Assembly: GCA_020848815.1 (NCBI GenBank)
Contig: JADLHL010000207.1
Location: 1 to 38,828 of the forward strand
Origin: Chitinophagaceae bacterium
Lineage (GTDB): Bacteria > Bacteroidota > Bacteroidia > Chitinophagales > Chitinophagaceae
Direction of reading: 5' to 3'
DNA length: 38,828 bases
A program made the translations under genes and the position numbers. Every line of letters begins with the position of its first letter. The stretch's first letter is position 1. Shown one piece after another: positions 17,980 to 27,257 of this stretch. The notes under the pieces are model-generated. The model was not told where the DNA came from. It made no database searches and saw nothing but the letters and a program-made list of their open reading frames with translations.

Positions 17980-20463
17980 ATGAAACATTTACGATTTGCC
18001 GCATTGCTGTTGGGCTTACTGCCGGGTATTACCGGGGTGGTACAGGCACAAACAAAAAAAGTAACCTTACCCAACGGCTGGTCGTTGACACCTGCGGGCA
18101 AGCAACTGCCACTCGGCGATTTGCCGTTGAACGTGGTGGTTTCGCCCGACAAGAAATTACTTGCCGTTACCAACAACGGACAAAGTGTGCAATCCATTCA
18201 GCTCATTGATGCGGTGAATGATAAAGTGCTGCACAGTGTAGAAATTCTAAAGAGTTGGTATGGCTTACACTTTAGTGCCGATGGCAAAAAGTTGTATGCA
18301 TCGGGTGGCAATGACAACCGCATTGTGCAGTACAATATTGTGAACAAGCAACTGCAGTTGACTGATAGTTTCTTGCTGGGTAAAAAATGGCCTGAAAAAA
18401 TTTCACCTGCCGGTTTCGATTTGGATGAAGCCAAACAATTGATGTATGTGGTCACCAAAGAAAACGATGCCTTGTACATTGTTGATTTAGCCACGAAGAA
18501 AATGGAGCAGTTCCCATTGGGTGCCAAAGCGTACACTTGTTTGCTGAGCCCCGATAGAAAGCAACTCTACATTTCATTGTGGGGAGCAGACAGGTTGTTG
18601 ATTTGGGATACCCAAACCAAAACAGAAATCAGTCGTATTGCCGTAGGTGATAACCCCAATGAATTGCTGCTGACAAAAGATGGTCAGTATTTGTATGTGG
18701 CCAATGCCAATGACAACAGTGTGGCTGTAATTAAAACAGCAACAGCTGCTATTGTGGAAGTGTTGAACACCGCTTTGTATCCCAATGCACCCAACGGTTC
18801 AACTACCAATGGCATGGCACTGAATGAAACTGAAACTACATTGTATGTAGCCAATGCCGACAACAATTGTCTGGCGGTTTTTGATGTAGAAGAAAAAGGA
18901 GAGAGCCGCAGCAAAGGGTTTATACCAACGGGTTGGTATCCTACCAGTGTGAAAGTAGTAGGCAAGAAAATTTTCGTCAGCAATGGCAAGGGCGTTACAT
19001 CACTCGCCAATCCTTACGGGCCCAATCCAGCAGTGCGTAAGCAGGCCGTTACTTATCAGGCAGGCGACGCCAAAAAGCCACAGGAAGTGCAATACATTGG
19101 CGGTTTGTTCAAGGGTACGCTCAGTATCATTCCTGAGCCCGATGCACAGCAATTGAAAGTGATGGCCAAACAGGTGTACGACAACACACCTTATACCAAA
19201 CTGAAAGAATTGATGGCTGCTGGTGAGCGTGGTAATCCCATTCCTATGAAGGTGGGCGATGCATCACCCATCAAGCATGTGTTTTACATCATCAAAGAAA
19301 ACAGAACCTACGACCAGGTGTTGGGCGATTTACCGCAAGGCAATGGTGATACCTCGCTGGTGTTGTTTGGCAGAAAAATTACCCCTAACCAACATGCGTT
19401 AGCTGAGCAGTTTGTGTTGCTCGATAACTTTTATGTAGATGCTGAAGTGAGTGCCGATGGGCACAACTGGAGCACGGCTGCGTATGCCAATGATTACACT
19501 GAAAAAAACTGGCCCACCAGCTATGGCGGCCGCGGCGGTACCTATGATTTTGAAGGACAGAAAACCATTGCGCATCCACGTGGTGGTTTCATTTGGGATC
19601 ATTGTTTACGGGCCGGCATCAGTTACCGCACCTATGGTGAGTTTGCCGATGATTATGTGGCAAATATTCCTGCGTTGGTTGGTCGCATTTGTCCATACTT
19701 TACCAGTTGGGATGAAAGCGTAAGAGATACCAGCAGGTTTTATCAGTGGCGCCGAGATTTTGATTCATTGGTAGCGGCCAATGCATTGCCGCAGTTGAAT
19801 ACACTTCGTTTCATCAATGATCACACAGAAGGATTGCGGGTAGGAAGACCAACACCTTTTGCACATGTGGCCGACAATGATTATGCTGTTGGTTTGTTCA
19901 TTGAGCATTTAAGTAAAAGCCCGGTGTGGGAAAAATCGGTGGTATTTATATTAGAAGATGATGCGCAAAATGGCCCCGACCATGTGGATGCCCACCGCTC
20001 TACGGCTTATGTGGTGGGCCCTCACGTAAAACGGAGTTATGTAGATCATACCATGTATTCTACTTCCTCTATGTTGCGAACCATCGAACTTATCTTGGGT
20101 CTGCCGCCGATGAGTCAGTACGATGCAGCTGCCATGCCCATGTGGCGTTGTTTTACACCGCAAGCCAATACAACTGCATTCACAGCCATTGCACCCAAAA
20201 TTGATTTGAATGAGAAAAATCAGAAAGTAAATGCCCTTTCTAAACTGAGTGAAACATTTGATTTTTCGAAAGAAGATATGGCGCCGGATGTGGCATTCAG
20301 CGAAGTGATTTGGAAAGCGGTGAAGGGAGAACACAGTGTGATGCCTGCACCACGTCGTAGTGCATTTGTATGGAGCGATGAAGATGAAGAAGAAAAGGAG
20401 AAAGAAGCGGCTAATTCAAAGCGACCATTGCCGGCCAAAGCTTCTGGTAAAACCAAACGATAA
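17980..20463 (+). CDS. YncE-like beta-propeller / phosphoesterase fusion protein, copy 2
   Basis: 828 aa from MKHLRFAALLLG; propeller repeats (ELLLTKDGQYLYVANANDNSVAVI); IKHVFYIIKENRTYDQVLG, EVSADGHNW, INDHTEG, LEDDAQNGPDHVDAHRS; charged C-terminal tail. Confidence 0.92.
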   Translation: MKHLRFAALLLGLLPGITGVVQAQTKKVTLPNGWSLTPAGKQLPLGDLPLNVVVSPDKKLLAVTNNGQSVQSIQLIDAVNDKVLHSVEILKSWYGLHFSADGKKLYASGGNDNRIVQYNIVNKQLQLTDSFLLGKKWPEKISPAGFDLDEAKQLMYVVTKENDALYIVDLATKKMEQFPLGAKAYTCLLSPDRKQLYISLWGADRLLIWDTQTKTEISRIAVGDNPNELLLTKDGQYLYVANANDNSVAVIKTATAAIVEVLNTALYPNAPNGSTTNGMALNETETTLYVANADNNCLAVFDVEEKGESRSKGFIPTGWYPTSVKVVGKKIFVSNGKGVTSLANPYGPNPAVRKQAVTYQAGDAKKPQEVQYIGGLFKGTLSIIPEPDAQQLKVMAKQVYDNTPYTKLKELMAAGERGNPIPMKVGDASPIKHVFYIIKENRTYDQVLGDLPQGNGDTSLVLFGRKITPNQHALAEQFVLLDNFYVDAEVSADGHNWSTAAYANDYTEKNWPTSYGGRGGTYDFEGQKTIAHPRGGFIWDHCLRAGISYRTYGEFADDYVANIPALVGRICPYFTSWDESVRDTSRFYQWRRDFDSLVAANALPQLNTLRFINDHTEGLRVGRPTPFAHVADNDYAVGLFIEHLSKSPVWEKSVVFILEDDAQNGPDHVDAHRSTAYVVGPHVKRSYVDHTMYSTSSMLRTIELILGLPPMSQYDAAAMPMWRCFTPQANTTAFTAIAPKIDLNEKNQKVNALSKLSETFDFSKEDMAPDVAFSEVIWKAVKGEHSVMPAPRRSAFVWSDEDEEEKEKEAANSKRPLPAKASGKTKR

Positions 20464-20466
20464 TTC

Positions 20467-22560
20467 ATGCAGCGAACAGGATTAATGATCATAGCAGCAT
20501 TGGCTGCACAAACGAGTGTTGCACAACAAACCGTTGATGCAAAAGATTCCATATACAGCACACTGCAACAAGTGGTGGTAAGTGCCACGCACAAAGCCCG
20601 TGAACGCAGCCAAACACCATACAGCATTGAAGTGCTGCAACAACCAGCACAACAAATGCAGCAGGCCCGTACTACACCAGAAGCATTGGCCTACGTACCA
20701 GGTGTATTTGTGCAGAAGACCAATCATGGCGGCGGCTCACCTTTTTTACGTGGCCTCACGGGCAATCAAACACTCATCATGATTGATGGCATTCGTTTCA
20801 ACAATGCTACGTTTCGTTTTGGTCCTAACCAATACCCCAATCTGATTGATGCATTCACCATTGATAGGATTGAAGTGTTGAAAGGAAGTGGGAGTGTGCA
20901 ATACGGCAGCGATGCGATGGGCGGTGTGATTCATGTGTTGACAAAAACACAAGACTATACCGATAAACCAACATGGCATGCAAACGCAGCCGGGCGTATT
21001 ACCACGCAAGCCATGGAATATACGGGCCGTGCTTCCGCAGCTTATAGCAGTAATCATTTTATGATGCAAGCCGGCTATACGTTTCGGCAGTTTGGCGACC
21101 TCGTTGGTGGCGATACAACAGGAGTACAACGTCCTTCGGGTTATGATGAAAGAGATTGGGATGTAAAAATGGCGATGCAACTCTCTGATAAAACAGAATT
21201 GATTGTGTCGAGTCAGCAGGTAGTACAGCGTAATGTGCCTTTGTACCATCGGGTGAAGCTGGAAAATTTTGCTTACTACCGCTTTTCACCACAGGTGATG
21301 CAGGTTTCGTATGCGAGGCTCAACTGGAAGCCGGGCAAGCGTTTGGTAAATGAAGCCAGTTTTACAGCCTTGTATAAACACAGCAAAGAAGGCCGCCAAT
21401 ACAACCGCAATGGAAATGCCAATTTTTACGATGAATTAGACAAGGTGAATAGTGTAGGTGCTACGGCTGAAGTGTACAGCAGTTTTAACCAGTGGTGGAC
21501 GGCCAACAGTGGCATAGAATGGTACAGCGATAAAGTACGCAGCAGCAGAATACGAACTAACGGTAGCAATGTTTTTAATGAACGGGGCTTATATCCGGAT
21601 GCTTCCGTGCAGGATAATTTTTCTGCTTACAGCCTGCATCATTTTCGTTGGAAAAAATGGGTAGCAGAAGCCGGACTTCGCTACAATCATTTCATCAATA
21701 GTTTGCCGGGGACCATTACACAATTGCCCGGTCAGCCAAAAGAAAATGCGGTGAAGTTGACGCCGGCTTCGCTGGTGGGTAATGCTTCCTTGTTGTACAA
21801 TATCAGTTCGAAGCATATTGTGTATGCCTCATTCAGCAATGGCTATCGTGCACCGGGTTTGGATGATATGGGCACATTGGGCCTTGTAGATTTTCGCTAC
21901 GAAGTACCCGCCTACGATTTGAAGCCCGAGAAAAACAACAACGTAGAATTCGGGTATCGCTTTGCAGGCAGGCGTTTGCAGGCATCGGCTACTTTCTTTT
22001 ACATGCACATCAATGATCTCATCAGCAGGGTACGCAGGGGAACCGATTCCATACAAGGATATCCTGTGTATATCAAAACCAACGATCAGCAAGCATTTGT
22101 ACGTGGCTTTGAAATCAGTGCACAATATCAAATTACCAAACAACTACGGGCACAGAGTTATGTAGCGTATCAGTACGGGCAAAACCTCACCCGCAATGAA
22201 CCTATGCGTCGCATTCCACCCATGAATGGATTGAGTAGTTTGCTGTATCAGGCATCCAAATGGTATGTAGGATTGGAGCATCAATGGGCTGCAGCGCAAC
22301 AACGATTGGCACAGGGCGATAAAGATGATAACCGCATTCCGAAAGGGGGCACACCCGCCTGGATGCTGTGGAACATGCATGCCGGATATCAAACCCAATC
22401 GTTTATTGTGAAGCTGTCGCTGCACAATATCAGCAACGAAGATTACCGTACCCACGGCAGCGGCATCAACGGTATGGGCCGGGCATTGGTGGCGGGAGTG
22501 AGTTACAATTTTTACGGAAAACTGTGGAAAACCTGTACCAAAAAATCAGGCGGTTGGTAA
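20467..22560 (+). CDS. TonB-dependent receptor (plug resembles heme/hemoglobin-type receptors; substrate unknown)
   Basis: 697 aa; LQQVVVSATHKARERSQTPYSIEVL; GGGSPFLRGLTGNQTLIMIDGIRFNNATFRFGPNQYPNLIDAFTIDRIEVLKGSGSVQYGSDAMGGVIHVLTK. Confidence 0.93.
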   Translation: MQRTGLMIIAALAAQTSVAQQTVDAKDSIYSTLQQVVVSATHKARERSQTPYSIEVLQQPAQQMQQARTTPEALAYVPGVFVQKTNHGGGSPFLRGLTGNQTLIMIDGIRFNNATFRFGPNQYPNLIDAFTIDRIEVLKGSGSVQYGSDAMGGVIHVLTKTQDYTDKPTWHANAAGRITTQAMEYTGRASAAYSSNHFMMQAGYTFRQFGDLVGGDTTGVQRPSGYDERDWDVKMAMQLSDKTELIVSSQQVVQRNVPLYHRVKLENFAYYRFSPQVMQVSYARLNWKPGKRLVNEASFTALYKHSKEGRQYNRNGNANFYDELDKVNSVGATAEVYSSFNQWWTANSGIEWYSDKVRSSRIRTNGSNVFNERGLYPDASVQDNFSAYSLHHFRWKKWVAEAGLRYNHFINSLPGTITQLPGQPKENAVKLTPASLVGNASLLYNISSKHIVYASFSNGYRAPGLDDMGTLGLVDFRYEVPAYDLKPEKNNNVEFGYRFAGRRLQASATFFYMHINDLISRVRRGTDSIQGYPVYIKTNDQQAFVRGFEISAQYQITKQLRAQSYVAYQYGQNLTRNEPMRRIPPMNGLSSLLYQASKWYVGLEHQWAAAQQRLAQGDKDDNRIPKGGTPAWMLWNMHAGYQTQSFIVKLSLHNISNEDYRTHGSGINGMGRALVAGVSYNFYGKLWKTCTKKSGGW

Positions 22561-22594
22561 CATTATCTTAACATTCGCCCAGTAGTTTTAGGCC

Positions 22595-23023
22595 ATGGCA
22601 AAGTACAACGTCTTCCATCTGAAAAGTCCGCTGTCGGACCAACCAATTGAAGTAAAGCTGAACATGGCCGATCAGTACGTACGCATTGCATCGCCGTACC
22701 ACGAGCTTATTCAGCTGCGCCATCAGTTATTCAATCCTCATCTCATTACGGTGGCCAATTCTTACGGCTCTCCTTGGTTTCAATTGCATGCCCAGCACAA
22801 AAACAAGCATCAGTGGACGGTGCAGTATAGCGGCGGCGAAAGCTTCAGCATTGGTTTTCAGCAAGGCCAACAGGTAGAAGCGGTACTGACCAATGAGCAA
22901 TCGTTGCATTTGCAGTTTAGTGTGCTGGAAGCCGTGCAGCCAACGCCTGCCGAAATGCAAATGATTGGCGCTGCATTGGCGGCTTGCCATTTGCACCATC
23001 AGTTTGCTACTTCTGCCGCATGA
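22595..23023 (+). CDS. Hypothetical protein
   Basis: 142 aa ORF in a collinear gap between confident genes; no domain recognised. Confidence 0.65.
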   Translation: MAKYNVFHLKSPLSDQPIEVKLNMADQYVRIASPYHELIQLRHQLFNPHLITVANSYGSPWFQLHAQHKNKHQWTVQYSGGESFSIGFQQGQQVEAVLTNEQSLHLQFSVLEAVQPTPAEMQMIGAALAACHLHHQFATSAA

Positions 23024-23073
23024 GTTTTTACCGTACATAGCTTCGTAGCTGCTTTCTGCTATTTTTGTTGCAC

Positions 23074-23751
23074 ATGGATGTACAAATAGCCGATAGCTGG
23101 AAACAACGCATGGAAGACGAGTTTGGCAAAACTTACTTCCACAACATTGTGCTGCACCTCAAAACGGAGCGGGCTGCCGGCAAAACCATTTATCCGCCGG
23201 GCAGCCAAATTTTCAACGCCTTTGCTTTAACGCCTTTCGATAAAGTAAAAGTGGTCATCATTGGGCAAGACCCCTACCACGGGCCACGGCAGGCGATGGG
23301 CCTCTCCTTTAGTGTGCCAAGGGGAGTGACAGCCCCGCCATCGCTGGGTAATATTTTCAAAGAACTGCGTCAGGATATTGGCATGGATATTCCTGCGCAT
23401 GGCGACCTTACTACGTGGGCTAGCCAAGGTGTATTGTTGCTCAATGCGGCATTGACGGTGCGGGCCAATGAGCCCAACAGCCATGCACAAATTGGCTGGC
23501 ATGAGTTTACGAATGCTGTCATTAGAAAATTGTCGGACGAACGTACCGGTTTGGTATTTATGCTCTGGGGAAAATTTGCGCAAGACAAACAGGTACTGAT
23601 AGATGGCACCAAGCATCAGGTGTTGAAGGCGGCGCATCCCAGCCCGTTCAGTGCCGATAAAGGATTCTTTGGTTGCAGGCATTTCAGCAAGGCCAATGAA
23701 TACCTCATGAAACAAGGGCTAGACCCCATCGATTGGAAATTGCCAGAATAA
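23074..23751 (+). CDS. ung: Uracil-DNA glycosylase (family 1)
   Basis: VVIIGQDPYHGPRQAMGLSFSV, LLLNAALTVR, HPSPFSADKGFFGCRHFSKAN. Confidence 0.97.
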   Translation: MDVQIADSWKQRMEDEFGKTYFHNIVLHLKTERAAGKTIYPPGSQIFNAFALTPFDKVKVVIIGQDPYHGPRQAMGLSFSVPRGVTAPPSLGNIFKELRQDIGMDIPAHGDLTTWASQGVLLLNAALTVRANEPNSHAQIGWHEFTNAVIRKLSDERTGLVFMLWGKFAQDKQVLIDGTKHQVLKAAHPSPFSADKGFFGCRHFSKANEYLMKQGLDPIDWKLPE

Positions 23752-23762
23752 TAGTGTGTAGC

Positions 23763-24494
23763 ATGATTAAAAAAATATTTGCCCGGGTATGGGCTTTGTG
23801 GGGGCTCGTTATTTTCATTGCCACGTTGCTCATATTTGTGTGGCCCATTGCGTTGTCTTTTTTTATTAAAGATCCCAGAGGGTTTATGGTGTTCAAAAAC
23901 ACGTCTAAGTTTTGGATGACCATTTACCTGTATGCCATTGGCTGCCCCATGCGCATTAAGGGTAAGCAGCATTACGATAGTAGCAAACAATATGTGGTCA
24001 CGGCCAACCATTCTTCTTTTTTAGATGTGCCGTTGCTGACACCTTTCTTTCCCGGGCCCAATAAAACCATTGCCAAAAAATCGATGTCCCGTATTCCACT
24101 TTTTGGTTGGGTGTACACCCGTGGCTCTGTGCTGGTAGACAGAAAAAGTGATGCCAGCCGCAAACGCAGTTTTGACGACATGCGTAAAGTATTGCAACAA
24201 GAAAAACTGAACATGGCCGTGTACCCCGAAGGTACCCGCAACCGCACTGGCCAGCCACTCAAATCCTTTTACGACGGGGCTTTCAAGCTGGCGGTAGATA
24301 CGCAGAAAGACATTATTCCTGTCATCATTCGCAATACAGCAAAGGCTTTGCCGCCCAGTCAGTTTTTTTATTTGCTGCCCGTACCGTTAGAAATGGAATT
24401 GTTACCTGCCATACCTGTTGCGGGTAAAACAGCCGATGAAGTAAAGGCTGAAGTGTACGATGTAATGTGGAATGCAATAGCCGCCCATGCTTAG
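23763..24494 (+). CDS. 1-acyl-sn-glycerol-3-phosphate acyltransferase (PlsC-like)
   Basis: VTANHSSFLDVPLL (NHxxxxD-type motif), VYPEGTRNRTGQPLKSFYDGAFKLAV. Confidence 0.92.
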   Translation: MIKKIFARVWALWGLVIFIATLLIFVWPIALSFFIKDPRGFMVFKNTSKFWMTIYLYAIGCPMRIKGKQHYDSSKQYVVTANHSSFLDVPLLTPFFPGPNKTIAKKSMSRIPLFGWVYTRGSVLVDRKSDASRKRSFDDMRKVLQQEKLNMAVYPEGTRNRTGQPLKSFYDGAFKLAVDTQKDIIPVIIRNTAKALPPSQFFYLLPVPLEMELLPAIPVAGKTADEVKAEVYDVMWNAIAAHA

Positions 24495-27181
24495 TTGTAA
24501 AAGAAGCGGGTACGGTTCACTTTCAAATCTCGCAGTATAGCCGACTTTGGATTGATGCTAATGTTGAATGACCGGTACAAACCCACCGGAACTATATTGA
24601 TGGATAGTTGCCAGCAGTGCAACTCACGACTTAAAAACATGGTGAGGTTTTGCAACTTGCGGGTGGTTACATCATAAAACATACTGCCACCCATTTTCCA
24701 CTTTGGTGTCAGGTTAAAATCGCCGTTCAGGTTTACACTCTGAAAAGTGCTGGTGGTAAAACCACTGTAATCGGGTTTGCGCTGCTGCGTAAAGCTAAGT
24801 GCGTAAGCCACGGTGAGGCTCCAGGGTACGTTGAAATCGGCAAACTCTGCAGGGTTGCTGCGGATGTATTCTTGCTGCCGCAATTGCTCATCCGGCGTAA
24901 TGTAATCATCGTTGGTTTCCTTAGCCCCTTCTTTGTTGTCGTCTTCTTTTTTCTTGCTCTGAAAAGAAGCACCGATGGATAAGCTTCCGGAGGTAAACCT
25001 GCCGAGTGCAAATTTTTCGGCATTCCACATATACTTGTTGATGCGCCTGCCTATGCTATCGGTTTGGTAAGGATCTACACTGGTAGAACCGGTGATGTTT
25101 ATTTTTTCAAACAGGGTAGTACTCATTAAAATACTGAAGGGAGAAAGCTGCAAACTATCTGCCATAAAGTTGTACGCCGAGTTGATGGAGAGGTTATCGA
25201 GCAGCCTGATTTTTTTGGTTGCACCTGCGGAGGTGTCTTTTTTATCCCGCACTTTCATCTCCAGGTTGTTTTGCACACCAAAGCTCAGGCCTCCAAATTT
25301 GCCTTCGCCAAAAGCATTGAACACAGAGCCGCGGTAAAGACTAAACCTGTCGGTGTTTTTGTTCGAATCTATTTGAACCGTGTAGTGGTCTTTGCGGGCA
25401 AAGTCGGGTTTGTAGTTGGCACTAATAGATGGGCGTATCACATGCCGGATGGCCTGTATGCGTTTTTCTTTACCAAAATTTACTGTACCAAAAATGGCTG
25501 TTTGTGCACCCATACCAAAGCTCATTTCCCTTGATGCATAAAAGCCCTTGGTTACTGTGGTATCTACTTTTTTGCCGCTTTCGTTCCAGCTTAAAAGTAC
25601 TTGCTGTCCGTACCATCTTTCGCTAAACGTAACGGATGGCGATACGGTGATGGGGCCAAGTGCAGGCAGTGCCAAACTAATGGGAATCTGATGCTGTGCG
25701 CCCCATTGCATGGTGTCAATAATTTCACGTAGGTTGTATTTCAGATAGGGGCTATCACTATCGAAAAAAGAAAACTGGTTGAGCACCTGGCCGGTGTAGC
25801 CAATGCCCAGTTTTTCGTACCACTTGGCGGTGCCCACACTTTCTTTTTGTTGCAAAGGATAAAAAGTGTTCACCGTCATGTTGAGGTTGGGCAGGCTTAC
25901 GTTGTATTGGCCAGTCTGGTTGTTTTGGCTGTGGTTGCCCGTTACACTCATGTTGTATTTACCGTCGCCCCAGGTTTTGGAGTATTGAATGCTCGATGCA
26001 ATCTGATTGGTAAAGTTGAGTTGGTTATTATTGGGTATAAACCGGTTGTACTGGGTGCTACCAAAGTTTACGTTGGCACTAAAGTTGGTGCCCGGCCGGG
26101 CTTTGCTATCCATGCTGTGGTTCCACGAAAAGTTGAACGTACGGGTATTTACGTAGTCTGGATCGCCTTTGAAATTGATACGGGTATTTTGAAAATTCAA
26201 CCGTACACCGCCGTTGTATTTGTAGCGTACCCGGTAGGTAGGGCTTAGGTTGATGGCATAGCCGCCGTAACTGTAAATGTTGGTACGAACAGTCATGTCA
26301 AAATTTTCGTTCAACACTTTGTAATAGCCCAAGCCTTCGAGGCCAAGACCAAAACTTTCGGTAGCGGTAAACTGTGGGGCCAGCAAGCCTGAGTGCCTGC
26401 CCTGGCTGAGCGGGTAAATACCAAATGGCAAACCAATGGGCATGGGAATGCCTTCAAATTCGGGATAGGCAAGACCACTGTAGGCCCACTTGTTGTTTAC
26501 CAACTTCATTTTGCGGGCCTTAAAGGCAAAGTGTGGCGTATCGAGGTTGCAGGTGGTAAACCGGCCCATGGAGGCATAAAAAGATTGGGCGTCAATTTTT
26601 TTAATGCGGTCGGCAAACACAAACATTTCGCCCTGCTTGGTATAAGTGCTTTTGGTAAGGCCCCGTTGCGTTTTAAAATTGTAAAACATCGAATCGCTTT
26701 CCGATTCCATGTCGCCATCTTTCAGCACTGGCCGGTCGAGTACTTTGCCTGCGGTATCTTTTACAAAATAGGCTTTGGCCGTGCTGTTGCCATTGTCTAT
26801 TTCTATGCGGCCCGCTTTCAGATCGAGGGTATTGTAAGTAGTATGTGCCTTGCCATACAAAAAAAACTTGCGGCCCGGAATATCGAGCACACCACTGTCG
26901 GCCGCTTCGTAGCTCACGGGCCCATCGAGGCTATCGGCCGATACCGGCAAAGAGAAGGTGTCAATTTTGGTAATGAGGGTGTCTTTTGTTTTGGTGGTCA
27001 CCATGGGCTTGCCGGGTATCCGTTTGGTGGTGTCGGCAGCGCTGGTTTTTGTTAAACTATCGGTAACTCTCCCGTTGGTAGATGCCTGACCAAAACTGTA
27101 ACACGTTATAAACAAAAGTGGAAAAAACCATAGAAAGCAACGGAGTACATTTGCGGTATTTTCACGACTGGTGGCTTTCAT
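24491..27181 (-). CDS. LptD-like LPS-assembly outer membrane protein
   Basis: 897 aa from MKATSRENTANVLRCFLWFF; OstA-like segment (FFLYGKAHTTYNTLDLKAGRIEIDNGNSTAKAYF), YPEFEGIPMPIGLPFGIYPLSQGRHSGLLAPQF, long beta-barrel. Confidence 0.85.
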   Translation of the reverse strand: MKATSRENTANVLRCFLWFFPLLFITCYSFGQASTNGRVTDSLTKTSAADTTKRIPGKPMVTTKTKDTLITKIDTFSLPVSADSLDGPVSYEAADSGVLDIPGRKFFLYGKAHTTYNTLDLKAGRIEIDNGNSTAKAYFVKDTAGKVLDRPVLKDGDMESESDSMFYNFKTQRGLTKSTYTKQGEMFVFADRIKKIDAQSFYASMGRFTTCNLDTPHFAFKARKMKLVNNKWAYSGLAYPEFEGIPMPIGLPFGIYPLSQGRHSGLLAPQFTATESFGLGLEGLGYYKVLNENFDMTVRTNIYSYGGYAINLSPTYRVRYKYNGGVRLNFQNTRINFKGDPDYVNTRTFNFSWNHSMDSKARPGTNFSANVNFGSTQYNRFIPNNNQLNFTNQIASSIQYSKTWGDGKYNMSVTGNHSQNNQTGQYNVSLPNLNMTVNTFYPLQQKESVGTAKWYEKLGIGYTGQVLNQFSFFDSDSPYLKYNLREIIDTMQWGAQHQIPISLALPALGPITVSPSVTFSERWYGQQVLLSWNESGKKVDTTVTKGFYASREMSFGMGAQTAIFGTVNFGKEKRIQAIRHVIRPSISANYKPDFARKDHYTVQIDSNKNTDRFSLYRGSVFNAFGEGKFGGLSFGVQNNLEMKVRDKKDTSAGATKKIRLLDNLSINSAYNFMADSLQLSPFSILMSTTLFEKINITGSTSVDPYQTDSIGRRINKYMWNAEKFALGRFTSGSLSIGASFQSKKKEDDNKEGAKETNDDYITPDEQLRQQEYIRSNPAEFADFNVPWSLTVAYALSFTQQRKPDYSGFTTSTFQSVNLNGDFNLTPKWKMGGSMFYDVTTRKLQNLTMFLSRELHCWQLSINIVPVGLYRSFNISINPKSAILRDLKVNRTRFFYN

Positions 27182-27257
27182 AAATAATGGGTTAGCGAAA
27201 GTAAGATTTAAGATGAACGCCCCTGTGAAGAATTGTCTAAAGTGTAAAAAGGATATA

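Noticed and set aside
17295-18197. 300 aa minus-strand ORF across the junction of the two phosphoesterase genes
   Set aside because: Antisense to two confident genes; composition (Cys/His/Ile-rich) typical of a shadow frame, and no domain recognised
26393-27055. 220 aa plus-strand ORF antisense to the LptD-like gene
   Set aside because: Shadow ORF; no signal, domain or promoter support
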